Shown one piece after another: positions 18,573 to 28,040 of a stretch of 46,125 nucleotides of DNA. The DNA comes from an uncultured Pseudomonadota bacterium (GTDB lineage Bacteria; Pseudomonadota; Gammaproteobacteria; Ga0077536), in contig CAIKBL010000018.1 of the NCBI GenBank assembly GCA_903825645.1, forward strand, positions 1 through 46,125, in the 5' to 3' direction. Each line of letters begins with the position of its first letter. Position 1 is the first letter of the stretch. Both the position numbers and the translations under genes were made by a program. The notes beneath the pieces were generated by a model that ran no database searches, was not told the origin of the DNA, and saw nothing but the letters and a program-made list of their open reading frames with translations.

Positions 18573-19937
18573 ATGTTAAACGAAGATAACGCCCTCCCCC
18601 TCTCCCCGCAGGAACCCGCAGTGCGCGGGTCTTACGGCCGGGTGGCACCGGCACCCACGCACTTTCTCGTGCCGGGCGGGGATACGCGGCGACGACTCTT
18701 GGGTGGCCTACTCGGCGGAAGTGCCACCCTATTCGGTGCGGCTTCGTTTGCGCAGCAAAAAACCGAGAGGCAGGTCAACCCGCCTCCCAGTACTGGCCTG
18801 CCCCGCTGGTCGCAGGCGCTGGGCCAGCCCGTAAACACAACCTATGGCACGCCATCCGAGTATGAAAAAAATATTGTGCGTAGGCAAAGTCCGGGCCTGA
18901 CCACCACCAATCAGTCGTCTATCGCCTTTGCTCCGCTCCAGAATTTATTTGGCATCATCACGCCGTCAGGACTTCATTTCGAACGTGACCACAGCGGCCG
19001 CCCGGACGTCGATCCCGACCAGCATCGCCTGCTGATACACGGATTGGTTCGAGAAGCCAAAATTTTCACGATGGCCGATATCTTGCGCTACCCCTCGGTT
19101 TCCCGCATACATTTCATAGAATGCGGCGCCAACACGGGGATGGAATGGGCCAACGTCGCGGTTCCCACCGTGCAGTACTCCCATGGCATGCTGTCATGCA
19201 GTGAATACACTGGCGTATTGTTGTCTACGCTACTCGACGAAGTCGGCTACGATTCAAAAAAATCCCGATACGTTTTAGCCGAAGGCGCAGATGCCGCGAG
19301 TCTTACGCGTTCAATACCAATCGAGGTGGCGCTCAATGATGTCATGGTGGTCTACGGGCAGAACGGTGAAATGCTGCGTCCCGAAAACGGTTACCCCTTG
19401 CGTCTGCTCGTGCCCGGCGTTCAGGGGGTCTCCAGCGTAAAATGGCTGCGTCGGTTAAAAGTGGGCGACGCGGCTTTTGAGACGCGCGAGGAAACCCGGC
19501 ACTATACGGATCTCATGCCCGATGGAATCAGCCGCCAATACACCTGGGTCCAAGAGGCGAAATCGGTCATTACCTCTCCTTCAGGCGGGCAAAAGCTGCT
19601 CGACCATGGTTACTATGAAATCACCGGCCTCGCTTGGTCCGGACGCGGCGCCGTGAAGCGCGTCGACGTGTCCACTGATGGTGGCCGCAACTGGAAAACC
19701 GCGTCGCTCCAGGCGCCCATCCTGTCGAAAGCATTGACGCGATTTCGGATGGATTGGCGCTGGGGTGGCGACTCGGCACTCCTGCAAAGCCGTGTAATTG
19801 ACAGTACTGGCTACGTGCAACCGCTGATCAAGCAGCTACGTGCAGTCCGTGGGGCGCGCTCGATTTACCACAACAATGCCATCCAGACTTGGCAGGTCGA
19901 TCCACTCGGGAACGTTAGTAATGTCCAACTTTCCTAA
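18573..19937 (+). CDS. soxC: Sulfane dehydrogenase molybdenum subunit SoxC
   Basis: A 454-residue periplasmic molybdopterin protein of the sulfite oxidase family. With SoxD it oxidises the sulfane sulfur bound to SoxY and delivers electrons to cytochrome c. A twin-arginine signal is visible (DTRRRLLGGLLGG, residues 36-48, then a hydrophobic stretch ending FAQQ). The molybdenum domain includes HFIECGANTGM with the cysteine that ligates Mo, and SCSEYTGVLLSTLLDEVG. The C-terminal dimerisation domain contains GLAWSGRGAVKRVDVSTDGG. It opens the sox run and overlaps soxD by 17 bp, which implies coupled translation and a 1:1 complex. Confidence 0.96.
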   Translation: MLNEDNALPLSPQEPAVRGSYGRVAPAPTHFLVPGGDTRRRLLGGLLGGSATLFGAASFAQQKTERQVNPPPSTGLPRWSQALGQPVNTTYGTPSEYEKNIVRRQSPGLTTTNQSSIAFAPLQNLFGIITPSGLHFERDHSGRPDVDPDQHRLLIHGLVREAKIFTMADILRYPSVSRIHFIECGANTGMEWANVAVPTVQYSHGMLSCSEYTGVLLSTLLDEVGYDSKKSRYVLAEGADAASLTRSIPIEVALNDVMVVYGQNGEMLRPENGYPLRLLVPGVQGVSSVKWLRRLKVGDAAFETREETRHYTDLMPDGISRQYTWVQEAKSVITSPSGGQKLLDHGYYEITGLAWSGRGAVKRVDVSTDGGRNWKTASLQAPILSKALTRFRMDWRWGGDSALLQSRVIDSTGYVQPLIKQLRAVRGARSIYHNNAIQTWQVDPLGNVSNVQLS

Positions 19938-20928
19938 CTTTAAATTGCACGGAAGCGGCCTCGCCCTTCTATTCTTGATGCTACTCGCCGATCCGGCCCT
20001 TGCGGCAAGTGACCGGCCGCCGAGCCTAGGCCTCGGGTCCCCTGCCAGCCGTTCACAAATCGCGCGCTGGGATATCGATGTCCGGCCAGATGGCATCGGT
20101 CTACCCGTCGGCCACGGCTCGGTCGAGGAAGGACAGTTGGTGTACGACGAAAAATGTGCGGCGTGCCATGGGACCTTTGGCGAAAGTGGTGACTACGCGC
20201 AACTGGCAGGTGGCGTCGGTTCCCTCCACAGCGCCCAGCCAGTTCGGACTGTAGGCAGCGTGCTCTCTCATGCGACCACCCTTTGGGATTATATCAATCG
20301 GGCAATGCCGTTCCCGAATTCGAAATCGTTGACCCCTCATGAAGTTTATGCCGTTACGGCGTATGTCTTGAGCCTGAATGATATCGTTCCACCCGGGACT
20401 GTGCTAAATGAACGCTCTCTACCGGGTATCGCCATGCCGAATCAAAGCGGCTTCACGACCCATCATGGTTTCATGGCGATCCGAGGTGAGCCCGACGTGA
20501 AAAATTCTGCCTGCATGAAAAACTGCACTACCTCAACTACCATCATCTCGCGACTTCCGGCGGACTTCACGGCAAAAAACTATGGCAATATTTCGCAAGA
20601 ATTTCGAAGTCTCAATAGGGACACGTTACGCGCCGAAACACCCATTCCATCGATGCCGACCACGCCAGAATCAGGCCCCAAATTAGCCCTCATCAATGGG
20701 TGTACGGCCTGCCACCAAACGGAACAAAAAATCGTCGGACCGTCTTTTAAAGACATCGCCCAAAAATATCGCCAATCGCCCGACGCATTGAAAAATCTTA
20801 CTCAAAAAATTCGCGCCGGCGGCGCAGGGAATTGGGGCGAAACGCCCATGCCCCCGCAAACGAAGCCAAGTGCGTTGGATCTGGATATCCTTGTGCGCTG
20901 GATTCTGGCCAGCCCGTCACACTCGTGA
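19921..20928 (+). CDS. soxD: Sulfane dehydrogenase diheme cytochrome c SoxD
   Basis: A 335-residue periplasmic electron-accepting subunit of SoxCD. ATG at 19921 gives MSNFPNFKLHGSGLALLFLM with a Sec signal ending PALAA. A frame start at 19840 lies deep inside soxC and is rejected. Two heme c sites are visible: CAACHG near residue 78 in a first domain with conserved GSL and LWDYINRAMPF, and CTACHQ near residue 262 in a class I-like second domain with GPSFKDIAQKY and PMPPQ (methionine ligand). An extra pair in ACMKNC lies between the domains. It overlaps soxC and is followed by soxY. Confidence 0.95.
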   Translation: MSNFPNFKLHGSGLALLFLMLLADPALAASDRPPSLGLGSPASRSQIARWDIDVRPDGIGLPVGHGSVEEGQLVYDEKCAACHGTFGESGDYAQLAGGVGSLHSAQPVRTVGSVLSHATTLWDYINRAMPFPNSKSLTPHEVYAVTAYVLSLNDIVPPGTVLNERSLPGIAMPNQSGFTTHHGFMAIRGEPDVKNSACMKNCTTSTTIISRLPADFTAKNYGNISQEFRSLNRDTLRAETPIPSMPTTPESGPKLALINGCTACHQTEQKIVGPSFKDIAQKYRQSPDALKNLTQKIRAGGAGNWGETPMPPQTKPSALDLDILVRWILASPSHS

Positions 20929-21008
20929 ATGCCAGCCGGTTCGCTTTATTTAACGAGCGTCTCTGGAACATGCCCATGCTATCTCGACTATTCACCTTGG
21001 AGATGACT

Positions 21009-21482
21009 ATGCAGATAACCCGCAGAAAATTGTTAAGACTCGGCAGCGCTCTTTCTGTCCTCTGCATAACCGCTGGCTCCGCGCTGTTCCGCACGGGAAG
21101 TGCTTGGGCATCTGACATTTGGAATAAGAATGCCTTTAGCGCCAAAGCCGTCGACGAGGTCTTAAAAGCGTTTGGCGGCACCCACGCTCAGCCCTCCTCG
21201 GAGATCACACTGACGGTTCCCGAAATCGCGGAAAATGGCGCCGTCGTGCCTGTGATCATCGAGAGCAAACTCCTCAACACACGTGCCATCCATATTCTCG
21301 TGGAAAAGAACCCTTTCGCGTTATCTGCAACTTTTGATATCCCGCCGGGCACGGATCCATACATTGGTGCTCGCATTAAAATTGGAAGTACCTCCAATGT
21401 CTACGCGTTGGTCCGCACTGACAGTGGATTTTTTATCACGCAGAAGGAAGTCAAGGTCACACTCGGTGGCTGCGGGGGTTGA
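21009..21482 (+). CDS. soxY: Sulfur carrier subunit SoxY
   Basis: A 157-residue carrier whose C-terminal cysteine holds the sulfur intermediates of the Sox cycle. The terminal KVTLGGCGG swinging arm is intact. The N-terminus has a twin-arginine signal (TRRKLLRLGSALSVL), by which SoxYZ is exported folded. ATG at 21009 follows GGAGATGACT. Upstream in-frame codons starting at 20832 overlap soxD and are not homologous. The middle region reads as the immunoglobulin-like SoxY domain (TVPEIAENGAVVPVIIES). Confidence 0.96.
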   Translation: MQITRRKLLRLGSALSVLCITAGSALFRTGSAWASDIWNKNAFSAKAVDEVLKAFGGTHAQPSSEITLTVPEIAENGAVVPVIIESKLLNTRAIHILVEKNPFALSATFDIPPGTDPYIGARIKIGSTSNVYALVRTDSGFFITQKEVKVTLGGCGG

Positions 21483-21519
21483 GTAGACCAATTTTGTACA
21501 CTCCAATGGAGAGGCACGC

Positions 21520-21831
21520 ATGTCATATCCGATGAAAATACGGGCAACGTTGAGCGGCGATAAGGTCGAGGTAAAAGCACTTATTGCCCATGAAATGGAG
21601 ACCGGCTTCCGAAAAGACACGGCGGGGACATTGGTGCCTGCGCACTATATCCAGCTTGTGACGATTCAATGTAATGGAAAGAGCGTTTTGTCCGCGCAGT
21701 GGGGACCTTCCGTGTCTAAAAATCCTTTTCTCACCTTCCGTTTCAGCGGCGCGAAGAAGGGCGAGAAACTCAATATTACCTGGCAAGACAACCTGGGCGA
21801 GACGCGCAGTGATGAGGTCGCGATTACCTAA
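21520..21831 (+). CDS. soxZ: Sulfur oxidation protein SoxZ
   Basis: A 103-residue immunoglobulin-like partner of SoxY, with full family length. Conserved features are KIRATLSGDKVEVKALIAH at the start, METGFRKD, PAHYIQ, and NPFLTFRFSGAKKGEK followed by ITWQDN. It has no signal peptide, as usual, because it leaves the cell bound to Tat-exported SoxY. It begins 37 bp after soxY, with GGAG about 10 bases before ATG. Confidence 0.97.
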   Translation: MSYPMKIRATLSGDKVEVKALIAHEMETGFRKDTAGTLVPAHYIQLVTIQCNGKSVLSAQWGPSVSKNPFLTFRFSGAKKGEKLNITWQDNLGETRSDEVAIT

Positions 21832-21983
21832 GCGGTTGGCCGTTGCCTCCTAGGGTTCTGTTGGATGGGGCCTGATTTTTGCAGCAATCGCAACCGCTCA
21901 GCGGGCAAGTCACAGTGGATCTAGAGCAGGCATTTGATTTGTCGGGGTCTAGGACGGGTGTCTTTTTTTTGAGGGAAAATCCT

Positions 21984-22799
21984 ATGGTCTATTTTTCAAA
22001 GCGCTGTGCGATGGCGATTCTGCTGGCATGGGGAGCAGTTGCGCCACTCAGCGCTGCAGAGGCAGTAGCAGATCCATTGTCACAATATCGGGAAATGCTG
22101 GGAGGCGACAATCCGGCAGACTTGTGGGTGTCCCGAGGCGAGGCACTCTGGACGGAGCCTCGCGGTCCCCGTAAAGCAACGCTCGTCCAATGCGATCTGG
22201 GGCTGGGAGCTGGTGTCGTGAAGGGTGCCTACGCCAGACTACCTCGGTATTTTTCGGAAACGGGCGCAGTCGAAGATCTGGAATCACGTCTAGTTTCGTG
22301 CATGGTTCAGTTCCAGGGGTTTAAGCGTGAAGAAATCTTGGCGAGCCGATTCGGTGATGGCGAGAGGCATTCCTCCGATTTGGAAGCGCTGGTCGCCTAT
22401 GTCGTCACCGCCTCCAAGGGAGAGCGGATGGCCGTTCCCCAGAATACATCGCAGGAAAAACGCGCCTATTCGATGGGCAAGGCGATTTTCTTCTACCGGG
22501 CTGGCACGCATGATTTCTCATGTGCCACCTGTCATAGCGCGGACAACAAGCGGATCCGCCTTCAGGCACTCCCCAACCTGACCACTCCGACCGGTGCCCA
22601 GGCAGCGTATACAACATGGCCAGCGTACCGCGTCTCTCAAGGAGAGTTTCGCACCATGGAGTGGCGTCTCAACGACTGTTTCCGCCAGCAGCGCTTGCCT
22701 GACTTGAAATATGGTTCACCGGCGGCAATCGCGCTGACAGAATATCTGGCCCGGAACGCCAACGGCGCCGTCCTCGCCGCCCCCGCCATTAAGCGCTAA
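21984..22799 (+). CDS. soxA: Cytochrome c SoxA (thiosulfate-coupling)
   Basis: A 271-residue catalytic subunit of SoxAX, which joins thiosulfate to the SoxY cysteine. A Sec signal (MVYFSKRCAMAILLAWG, ending LSAAEA) follows ATG at 21984, preceded by GAGGG. An earlier in-frame start at 21879 would bury the signal peptide. One heme site is present, SCATCHSAD near residue 178. The N-terminal domain keeps only a cysteine pair (VQCDLG and VSCMVQ), so this is the monoheme type. The persulfidated heme-ligand cysteine is in RLNDCFRQQ. It is followed by soxX after 13 bp. Confidence 0.95.
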   Translation: MVYFSKRCAMAILLAWGAVAPLSAAEAVADPLSQYREMLGGDNPADLWVSRGEALWTEPRGPRKATLVQCDLGLGAGVVKGAYARLPRYFSETGAVEDLESRLVSCMVQFQGFKREEILASRFGDGERHSSDLEALVAYVVTASKGERMAVPQNTSQEKRAYSMGKAIFFYRAGTHDFSCATCHSADNKRIRLQALPNLTTPTGAQAAYTTWPAYRVSQGEFRTMEWRLNDCFRQQRLPDLKYGSPAAIALTEYLARNANGAVLAAPAIKR

Positions 22800-22812
22800 C
22801 GGGAAAAAATCA

Positions 22813-23442
22813 GTGCACAGCAGACGTCACCCAATACGGAACGCTATCCTAGTCATCGTCGGTTTTGTCGCGCTCGCAGGCGAGGTAGGCGCAGCCGATC
22901 TCGTCGCGCCTTCTGTACAAAAAACCTTAGAGGCATCTTTCTCGGCAAAAGGGCAGGCCACGCTTGCGCGTCTTGCGCAAGATAAGACGCAAGGGCTTTG
23001 CACCCACTACGCGACCTCCCCGATACCAGCCAAAGTCGTGACGGAAATCACCGCGATGGGTTTCGCTACAATTAAGTATCCGGCCGATGGGGAATACCTC
23101 GGTGACTGGCAACGCGGAGAGCAGATCGCGCAATCAGGGTTGGGAAAGCAATCCAGTGACGATGTCGAAAAACCAGCAGGCGGAAATTGTTATGCCTGCC
23201 ATGAATTGACTAAAGCGGAAATTGCGCACGGAAATTTGGGCCCGAGTCTCTATCACTACGGAAAATTGCATGGCGACAATGACGTGGTGAAAAAATACAC
23301 CTGGGGGAAAATTTATAACGCGGAGGCCTTTACGGCATGCTCGAGCATGCCGCGTTTCGGCCACAAGGGAATTTTGACCGCAGCACAAATGAAAGACTTG
23401 ATGTCCCTGCTGTTCGATCCTCGCTCCCCTGTCAATCAGTGA
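22813..23442 (+). CDS. soxX: Cytochrome c SoxX
   Basis: A 209-residue monoheme periplasmic cytochrome that takes electrons from SoxA. It starts at GTG (22813) with a signal peptide (RNAILVIVGFVALAGEVGAA). The heme motif is NCYACHELT, and the likely methionine ligand is in CSSMPRFGHKG. An insert between the signal and the heme domain (residues about 25-95, including LCTHYATSP) makes it longer than minimal SoxX, as in the larger SoxX type. It lies between soxA and soxB with very short spacers. Confidence 0.94.
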   Translation: MHSRRHPIRNAILVIVGFVALAGEVGAADLVAPSVQKTLEASFSAKGQATLARLAQDKTQGLCTHYATSPIPAKVVTEITAMGFATIKYPADGEYLGDWQRGEQIAQSGLGKQSSDDVEKPAGGNCYACHELTKAEIAHGNLGPSLYHYGKLHGDNDVVKKYTWGKIYNAEAFTACSSMPRFGHKGILTAAQMKDLMSLLFDPRSPVNQ

Positions 23443-23452
23443 GGCTGAGTCG

Positions 23453-25162
23453 ATGAACCGTCGAGAACTCCTCCGATTGCTCTCCCTCGCCATGGCCTCA
23501 GGGCTGAACGTGTTCAGTCCAAAGACGCTTGGCGCGGGAGATGGCGAGACGCTTTACGACGTCCCGCCGGTGGGCAATGTGAGTCTTCTGCATTTCACGG
23601 ACAGTCATGCGCAGTTACTCCCCGTGTACTATCGAGAACCAGATACCAATATCGGCGTGAGCGCTGCGCGGGGATGTGCGCCGCATCTCGTTGGTGATGC
23701 GCTGTTAACCCATTTCGGGCTCCCCGCCGGGGCGCGCGACGCCTACGCATTCACAGAACTTGACTTCGTGCATGCAGCGCAAGTCTATGGGAAGGTCGGC
23801 GGCTTTGCGCATTTGGCGACGCTGGTCAAGCGCCTGCGGATGAGTCGTCCTAATGCTTTACTGCTCGACGGCGGGGATACCTGGCAAGGCTCTGCAACGG
23901 CCTTGTGGAGCCAGGGGCAGGACATGGTAGACGCGCAATTGGAACTCGGGGTTGACGTCATGACCGGCCATTGGGAATTTACCTATGGTGCAGAACGTGT
24001 CCAGGAAATTATCGCCAAAGATTTTCACGGCAAGATTGATTTCGTCGCGCAGAACGTCCGTACCAATGACTTTGACGATGGGGTCTTCCCGCCCTTTGTG
24101 ATTCGCACCGTTAACGACGTCGCGGTCGCGATTATTGGTCAAGCGTTTCCCTATACACCCATCGCCCATCCTCGTGCATTCGTCCCGGATTGGCGTTTCG
24201 GCATTCAAGAGAAAAATCTCCAAAGTACCGTCCATGAGGCGCGAAAAAAAGGCGCACAATTGGTTGTGCTCCTCTCACACAATGGGATGGATGTCGATCT
24301 AAAACTCGCGAGTCGGGTGACCGGCATTGATGCGATCCTAGGGGGACACACCCACGATGGCATCCCACAACCGACGCTCGTCCGAAATGCCGGTGGACAG
24401 ACGTTAGTCACAAATGCCGGCAGCAATGGCAAATTCCTGGGCATTCTGGATCTCGAGATCCGCGGCGGCACAGTAAAGCAATGGCAATATAAGTTATTGC
24501 CGGTATTTTCTAATTTGCTTGCCGAAGACAAGGGGATGCAAGCGATCATTCAGCGGCATCGCGCACCACACCGAGCAAAATTGGACGAAGTATTGGCAAC
24601 AACCGAGGGGCTTCTCTATCGACGCGGGAACTTCAACGGGACCTTTGATCAACTCATCCTAGATGCTTTGCTTTCCGTCAAAGAGGCTCAAATCGCGTTC
24701 TCTCCCGGTTTTCGTTGGGGCACCACGTTACTACCGGGTTCGCCCATTACGCTAGAACACTTGATGGACATGACGGCGGTGACCTATCCCAGCGTAACGG
24801 TGAATGAATTAAGTGGCGATCGAATAAAAACCATACTGGAAGACGTCTGCGACAATCTATTCAACCCAGATCCTTACCTGCAACAAGGCGGGGACATGGT
24901 GCGCGTGGGTGGCCTGAGTTACACCTGCGAACCAAATGCTGCAAGTGGACGCCGAATTAGCGATTTGCGTCTAAACGGTGTCCCGCTTGGCGCATCAACG
25001 ACCTATAAAGTAGCCGGCTGGGCACCCGTCGGCGACACCGCACCGAGCGAACCCATCTGGACGGTCGTTTCGGAATATTTGCGCCACGAAAAAACTATTC
25101 TCCCCAAACAGTTGAACCTACCTAAGCTTGTCGGCGTGACCGACAATCCCGGCATTGCATGA
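23453..25162 (+). CDS. soxB: Sulfate thiol esterase SoxB
   Basis: A 569-residue periplasmic di-manganese hydrolase that removes the terminal sulfone of SoxY-bound thiosulfate as sulfate. It belongs to the metallophosphatase/5'-nucleotidase family. It begins MNRRELLRLLSLAMASG, a twin-arginine-like signal. Metal-binding motifs are visible: HFTDSHAQL, LLDGGDTWQGS, GHWEFTYG, LLSHNGMDVD and GGHTHDGIPQP. A C-terminal 5'-nucleotidase domain follows (GNFNGTFDQLI, VGGLSYTC). It is the last gene of the soxCDYZAXB run. No soxV, soxW or soxT follows within the window. Confidence 0.97.
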   Translation: MNRRELLRLLSLAMASGLNVFSPKTLGAGDGETLYDVPPVGNVSLLHFTDSHAQLLPVYYREPDTNIGVSAARGCAPHLVGDALLTHFGLPAGARDAYAFTELDFVHAAQVYGKVGGFAHLATLVKRLRMSRPNALLLDGGDTWQGSATALWSQGQDMVDAQLELGVDVMTGHWEFTYGAERVQEIIAKDFHGKIDFVAQNVRTNDFDDGVFPPFVIRTVNDVAVAIIGQAFPYTPIAHPRAFVPDWRFGIQEKNLQSTVHEARKKGAQLVVLLSHNGMDVDLKLASRVTGIDAILGGHTHDGIPQPTLVRNAGGQTLVTNAGSNGKFLGILDLEIRGGTVKQWQYKLLPVFSNLLAEDKGMQAIIQRHRAPHRAKLDEVLATTEGLLYRRGNFNGTFDQLILDALLSVKEAQIAFSPGFRWGTTLLPGSPITLEHLMDMTAVTYPSVTVNELSGDRIKTILEDVCDNLFNPDPYLQQGGDMVRVGGLSYTCEPNAASGRRISDLRLNGVPLGASTTYKVAGWAPVGDTAPSEPIWTVVSEYLRHEKTILPKQLNLPKLVGVTDNPGIA

Positions 25163-25659
25163 CGGACGCTTTTTATGCTTTCAGCTAAAATGAGCGGCAC
25201 GCATGCAACCGACTCTAATCGCGCTCACGTCGTAGGTTTTGCTCGGTACAAACTCGTCGTCGGGTTTGGCTATTTCAGGACCGCGAGGTTTCAAGCCCAT
25301 TGTTTGATTTGTCCCATCTTTTCGACGAGCCGATGCGCTTGAATTCTGAGAAATTCCCGTCTCGCAAGTAAAATCTATGCGGTTTTTCTCGGAGGGTGAT
25401 GAGTAATCGCGTAATTAGTACATATGCCGAAAGCATCATCAACACCGGTCGCGCGCCTACCTGAAAATAGGAAGCCGCCACAGACCTTTTTTAGCTAATC
25501 GGATTATCTACTGAGCGCTCTTCGTCCGAAGCATAGAAGCGGACAGTCTGCAGGGGAAGATAGTCTGACTGATGCCTATGATCCTGCGGATTGATAGTCT
25601 TGACCCGCAGGATTTCGTTGTTACATTAGAGCGATAACTGCAGGAACTGAGTAAACGTC
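25163..25659. other. Intergenic region after soxB with one hairpin
   Basis: No gene is supported in these 497 bases. ATCCTGCGG (25581-25589) pairs with CCGCAGGAT (25605-25613) across a 15-base loop, just upstream of the next gene. It could be a leader hairpin or a terminator remnant. A small minus-strand frame near 25275-25481 has no homology features. Confidence 0.4.
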
Positions 25660-26349
25660 GTGAACATGAGTACAGCCACTAATCTGCTATCGGCATTAAT
25701 TGCCATCATCGGCTACTTTTGGCCCGTATGGCACGGCATGATTTTCGACGTCGGTATCTTCGCCCTGTGTGGTGCGATTACGACCTGGATCGCGATTTAC
25801 ATGTTATTCGATAAAGTGCCCTTCCTCTATGGATCGGGGGCAATTCCGATGCGCTTTGAAGAATTCAAGGCGGGCATGAAACATCTCATCGTGCAGGAAT
25901 TCTTCACACGAGAGCATATCGAGCGATTTTTTAATCAAAACGGATTGAGCTCGCTAGAGAAATTAAGCGCGAATATCGATTTCGACCGGGTATTCGAGCA
26001 CCTCGTCGACGCCATCACGGACTCGCCACTCGGTGGATTCCTGAAAATGGCGGGGGGACGTAAGGCACTCGATCCGCTTAAAGAGCCGATCATCCTCAAG
26101 CTGAAGGAGGTGATCGCGGATCTGGCGCAATCGTCCGTTGCCGGTGAAGGCGGGAAAAGTTTTACGGATACCCTGATTGAGCAGGTAGAACACATCATTG
26201 ACAGTCGCCTGGCAGAACTTACACCACAGAAGGTCAAGGAAATCGTTGAGACGATGATCCGTAAGCATCTCGGTTGGCTAGTCATGTGGGGGGGGGTTTT
26301 TGGCGGCCTTATGGGTATCGCGGACAACATCCTCAAATATTATGGATGA
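25660..26349 (+). CDS. DUF445-family membrane protein
   Basis: A 229-residue protein with two N-terminal membrane helices (LLSALIAIIGYFWPVW and FDVGIFALCGAITTWIAIYMLF), an amphipathic, coiled-coil-prone middle and a final membrane helix. The C-terminus LTPQKVKEIVETMIRKHLGW followed by LVMWGGVFGGLMGI is the characteristic end of DUF445 proteins. These are found in inner membranes of many bacteria and have no firm biochemical role. GGAACTGAG lies upstream of the start region. MNMS... at 25660 is a plausible start. It stands alone between gaps. Confidence 0.85.
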   Translation: MNMSTATNLLSALIAIIGYFWPVWHGMIFDVGIFALCGAITTWIAIYMLFDKVPFLYGSGAIPMRFEEFKAGMKHLIVQEFFTREHIERFFNQNGLSSLEKLSANIDFDRVFEHLVDAITDSPLGGFLKMAGGRKALDPLKEPIILKLKEVIADLAQSSVAGEGGKSFTDTLIEQVEHIIDSRLAELTPQKVKEIVETMIRKHLGWLVMWGGVFGGLMGIADNILKYYG

Positions 26350-26682
26350 GCGCTCAATAAGCGCGTGGAACACAAAAATGACGTTGCTACACGCCGTGTC
26401 ATGAATTCGCCCCACGGCATCGTGCCCGTCAATTCAGGCGCGAGACAGCAGCAAAATCGAATGGGGCTCCCGCAAATGGCGTGGCGTTTGCCACCGCTGT
26501 ACAGGACCCGCCCCTCGCAGTCGAGTCCCAGCGCCGAGGGCCAGGAGGACCGCTAGGTTCCCTCTACCCTGCGGGAAAGCGGACACGCCAAACTGTCGTT
26601 GGTGCGCCGGGCGCCGGCAGCATTTCTTTCGCGTGGCGCAAAAGCGAGCCGCTCCTCAGGGGAGGAATTCTCGCGTTTTGAA

Positions 26683-27045
26683 CTAATGACGGTTTTGTCC
26701 GGTCCGTCACAGACCACTCTTGCTGGAACTGAAACGACGCACAGTCTTTTCGTTAACGAGACGCCTCATCGGGCCTATGTAAATTGGGTCCGCGCGGTTG
26801 AACGCGCCGAGTAGACCTCGCAACTGTCGAGGATCGACGTGCCGATCCTGATCCTTATTCCCGAGGATGATCGCCTGATCTGCAAGGAAGCCGCCAGAAT
26901 CCTGCGGGGCCACATCAGGGGATCACGCGAGGTGGTCCTATCAGGGACTGGCCAAATGTTCAGATTCCCACACCCCGGCCGGTATTCCGAGGCGGTGCGC
27001 ACGTTTCTTCAATCAGCTGTATCTAGCGCAGGAGCCGCGCAATGA
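26683..27045 (+). pseudogene. Alpha/beta-hydrolase C-terminal relic
   Basis: The frame after 26839 reads VPILILIPEDDRLICKEAAR and then VVLSGTGQMFRFPHPGRYSE. This matches the strand carrying the catalytic acid and the end of an alpha/beta hydrolase, with Gln where the catalytic His would be expected in GxGH. The same frame upstream (NETPHRAYVNWVRAVERAE) is separated from it by TAG at 26812-26814, and no nucleophile-elbow region is present. It appears to be a dead fragment. The preceding 26350-26682 shows no recognisable gene. Confidence 0.5.
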
Positions 27046-27280
27046 AAAACAGCCACGCAAAACCCCACGGCACATGGCCGACGCCGACAGCCCGACCGCT
27101 CAGAACAATCTCGACAACGTTAACACCACTGCAGCTTCGCCGGTACAGATCGCAATCGCGGTGTCGCCTAACCGGGTGTAAGATTTGCCGAACAGTTGGT
27201 GGTCCAGCTTTCAGGCTGGCGAGCGAGAATGGCAGCGCAAGAGGGAGCGAGTTTGAACACAAAAGGAAAGGTCTGCGTCA

Positions 27281-27733
27281 GTGGAAGCTGCTGAAACCAA
27301 GGTCCCCTCAGCCGCCGGATGGCTGGGCGGATTTGGCGCGGTGCCCTTCATAGGGATCGCTGGCGCCATACCTCTTTTAGACGGTGCGCCGCGAATATGG
27401 GCTGCCCATGCACTGGTGGCCTATGGCGCAACGATCTTGTCGTTTCTGGGAGGTATCCACTGGGGGCTGGCGATAGGATCCGAGAACAGAAGCGATAACT
27501 GTCATAGCCTAAACAGACTAGTCTTGAGCGTCATGCCGTCATTAGTCGGATGGGCCGCGCTCTTGGTCTCAGAAAAAATCGGACTGTTTATCTTGGCTAC
27601 GGCCATCGTGGCGATGCTCTGGATAGATCTTCGGGCAACAAAGGCAGGCTATGCTCCGCCATGGTACCCGAAGCTTCGTATTCCGCTGACCTGCATAGTA
27701 GTCGCAGCCCTGCTATGGGGCGCTATCGCTTAG
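27281..27733 (+). CDS. DUF3429 membrane protein
   Basis: A 150-residue protein with four or five membrane helices starting at GTG 27281. The family signature is GATILSFLGGIHWGLAI near residues 50-66, preceded by GGFGAVPFIGIAGAIPLL. Further helices are LSVMPSLVGWAALLV, LFILATAIVAMLWIDL and LTCIVVAALLWGAIA. DUF3429 proteins are common in Proteobacteria near flavoprotein and photolyase-type genes, but their function is unknown. Its position close to the flavoprotein/photolyase cluster fits that pattern. Confidence 0.82.
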   Translation: MEAAETKVPSAAGWLGGFGAVPFIGIAGAIPLLDGAPRIWAAHALVAYGATILSFLGGIHWGLAIGSENRSDNCHSLNRLVLSVMPSLVGWAALLVSEKIGLFILATAIVAMLWIDLRATKAGYAPPWYPKLRIPLTCIVVAALLWGAIA

Positions 27734-28040
27734 TTGAGTGGATTTAGCGAAATGCTGCCGAATCGAATTGAATGTCGGCGCCAGCGAGGCCATAGCAGAA
27801 CTTATATGAAGAGGCTTCCGACGGCGCAATTACGCCGACCGGCGACATTCTCGATATCGAATTTATCCTTCCCATAGATACCGAGAATGCTGTTCGCGCT
27901 CCCCAACCGATCTCCAAAATTCAACTGGCCATAGACCGGATCCATCATTTTGGTGGTCCGGCATCCGATAGAGATGTATCGCAGGCTACCACGACGACAA
28001 TGTCTGTGCGCGCACCAATGAACCCTACGCCAAGTATCGC
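27734..28040. other. Intergenic region without a recognisable gene
   Basis: The plus strand has open stretches but no conserved protein, and the minus strand carries only the tail of the flavoprotein gene. I see no repeats or RNA genes. Confidence 0.35.

Noticed and set aside
27023-27262. Minus-strand frame with a hydrophobic end (VPWGFAWLFFIARLL)
   Set aside because: It looks superficially like a small membrane protein, but its first half is unlike protein and it overlaps the promoter region of the DUF3429 gene. The evidence is insufficient.
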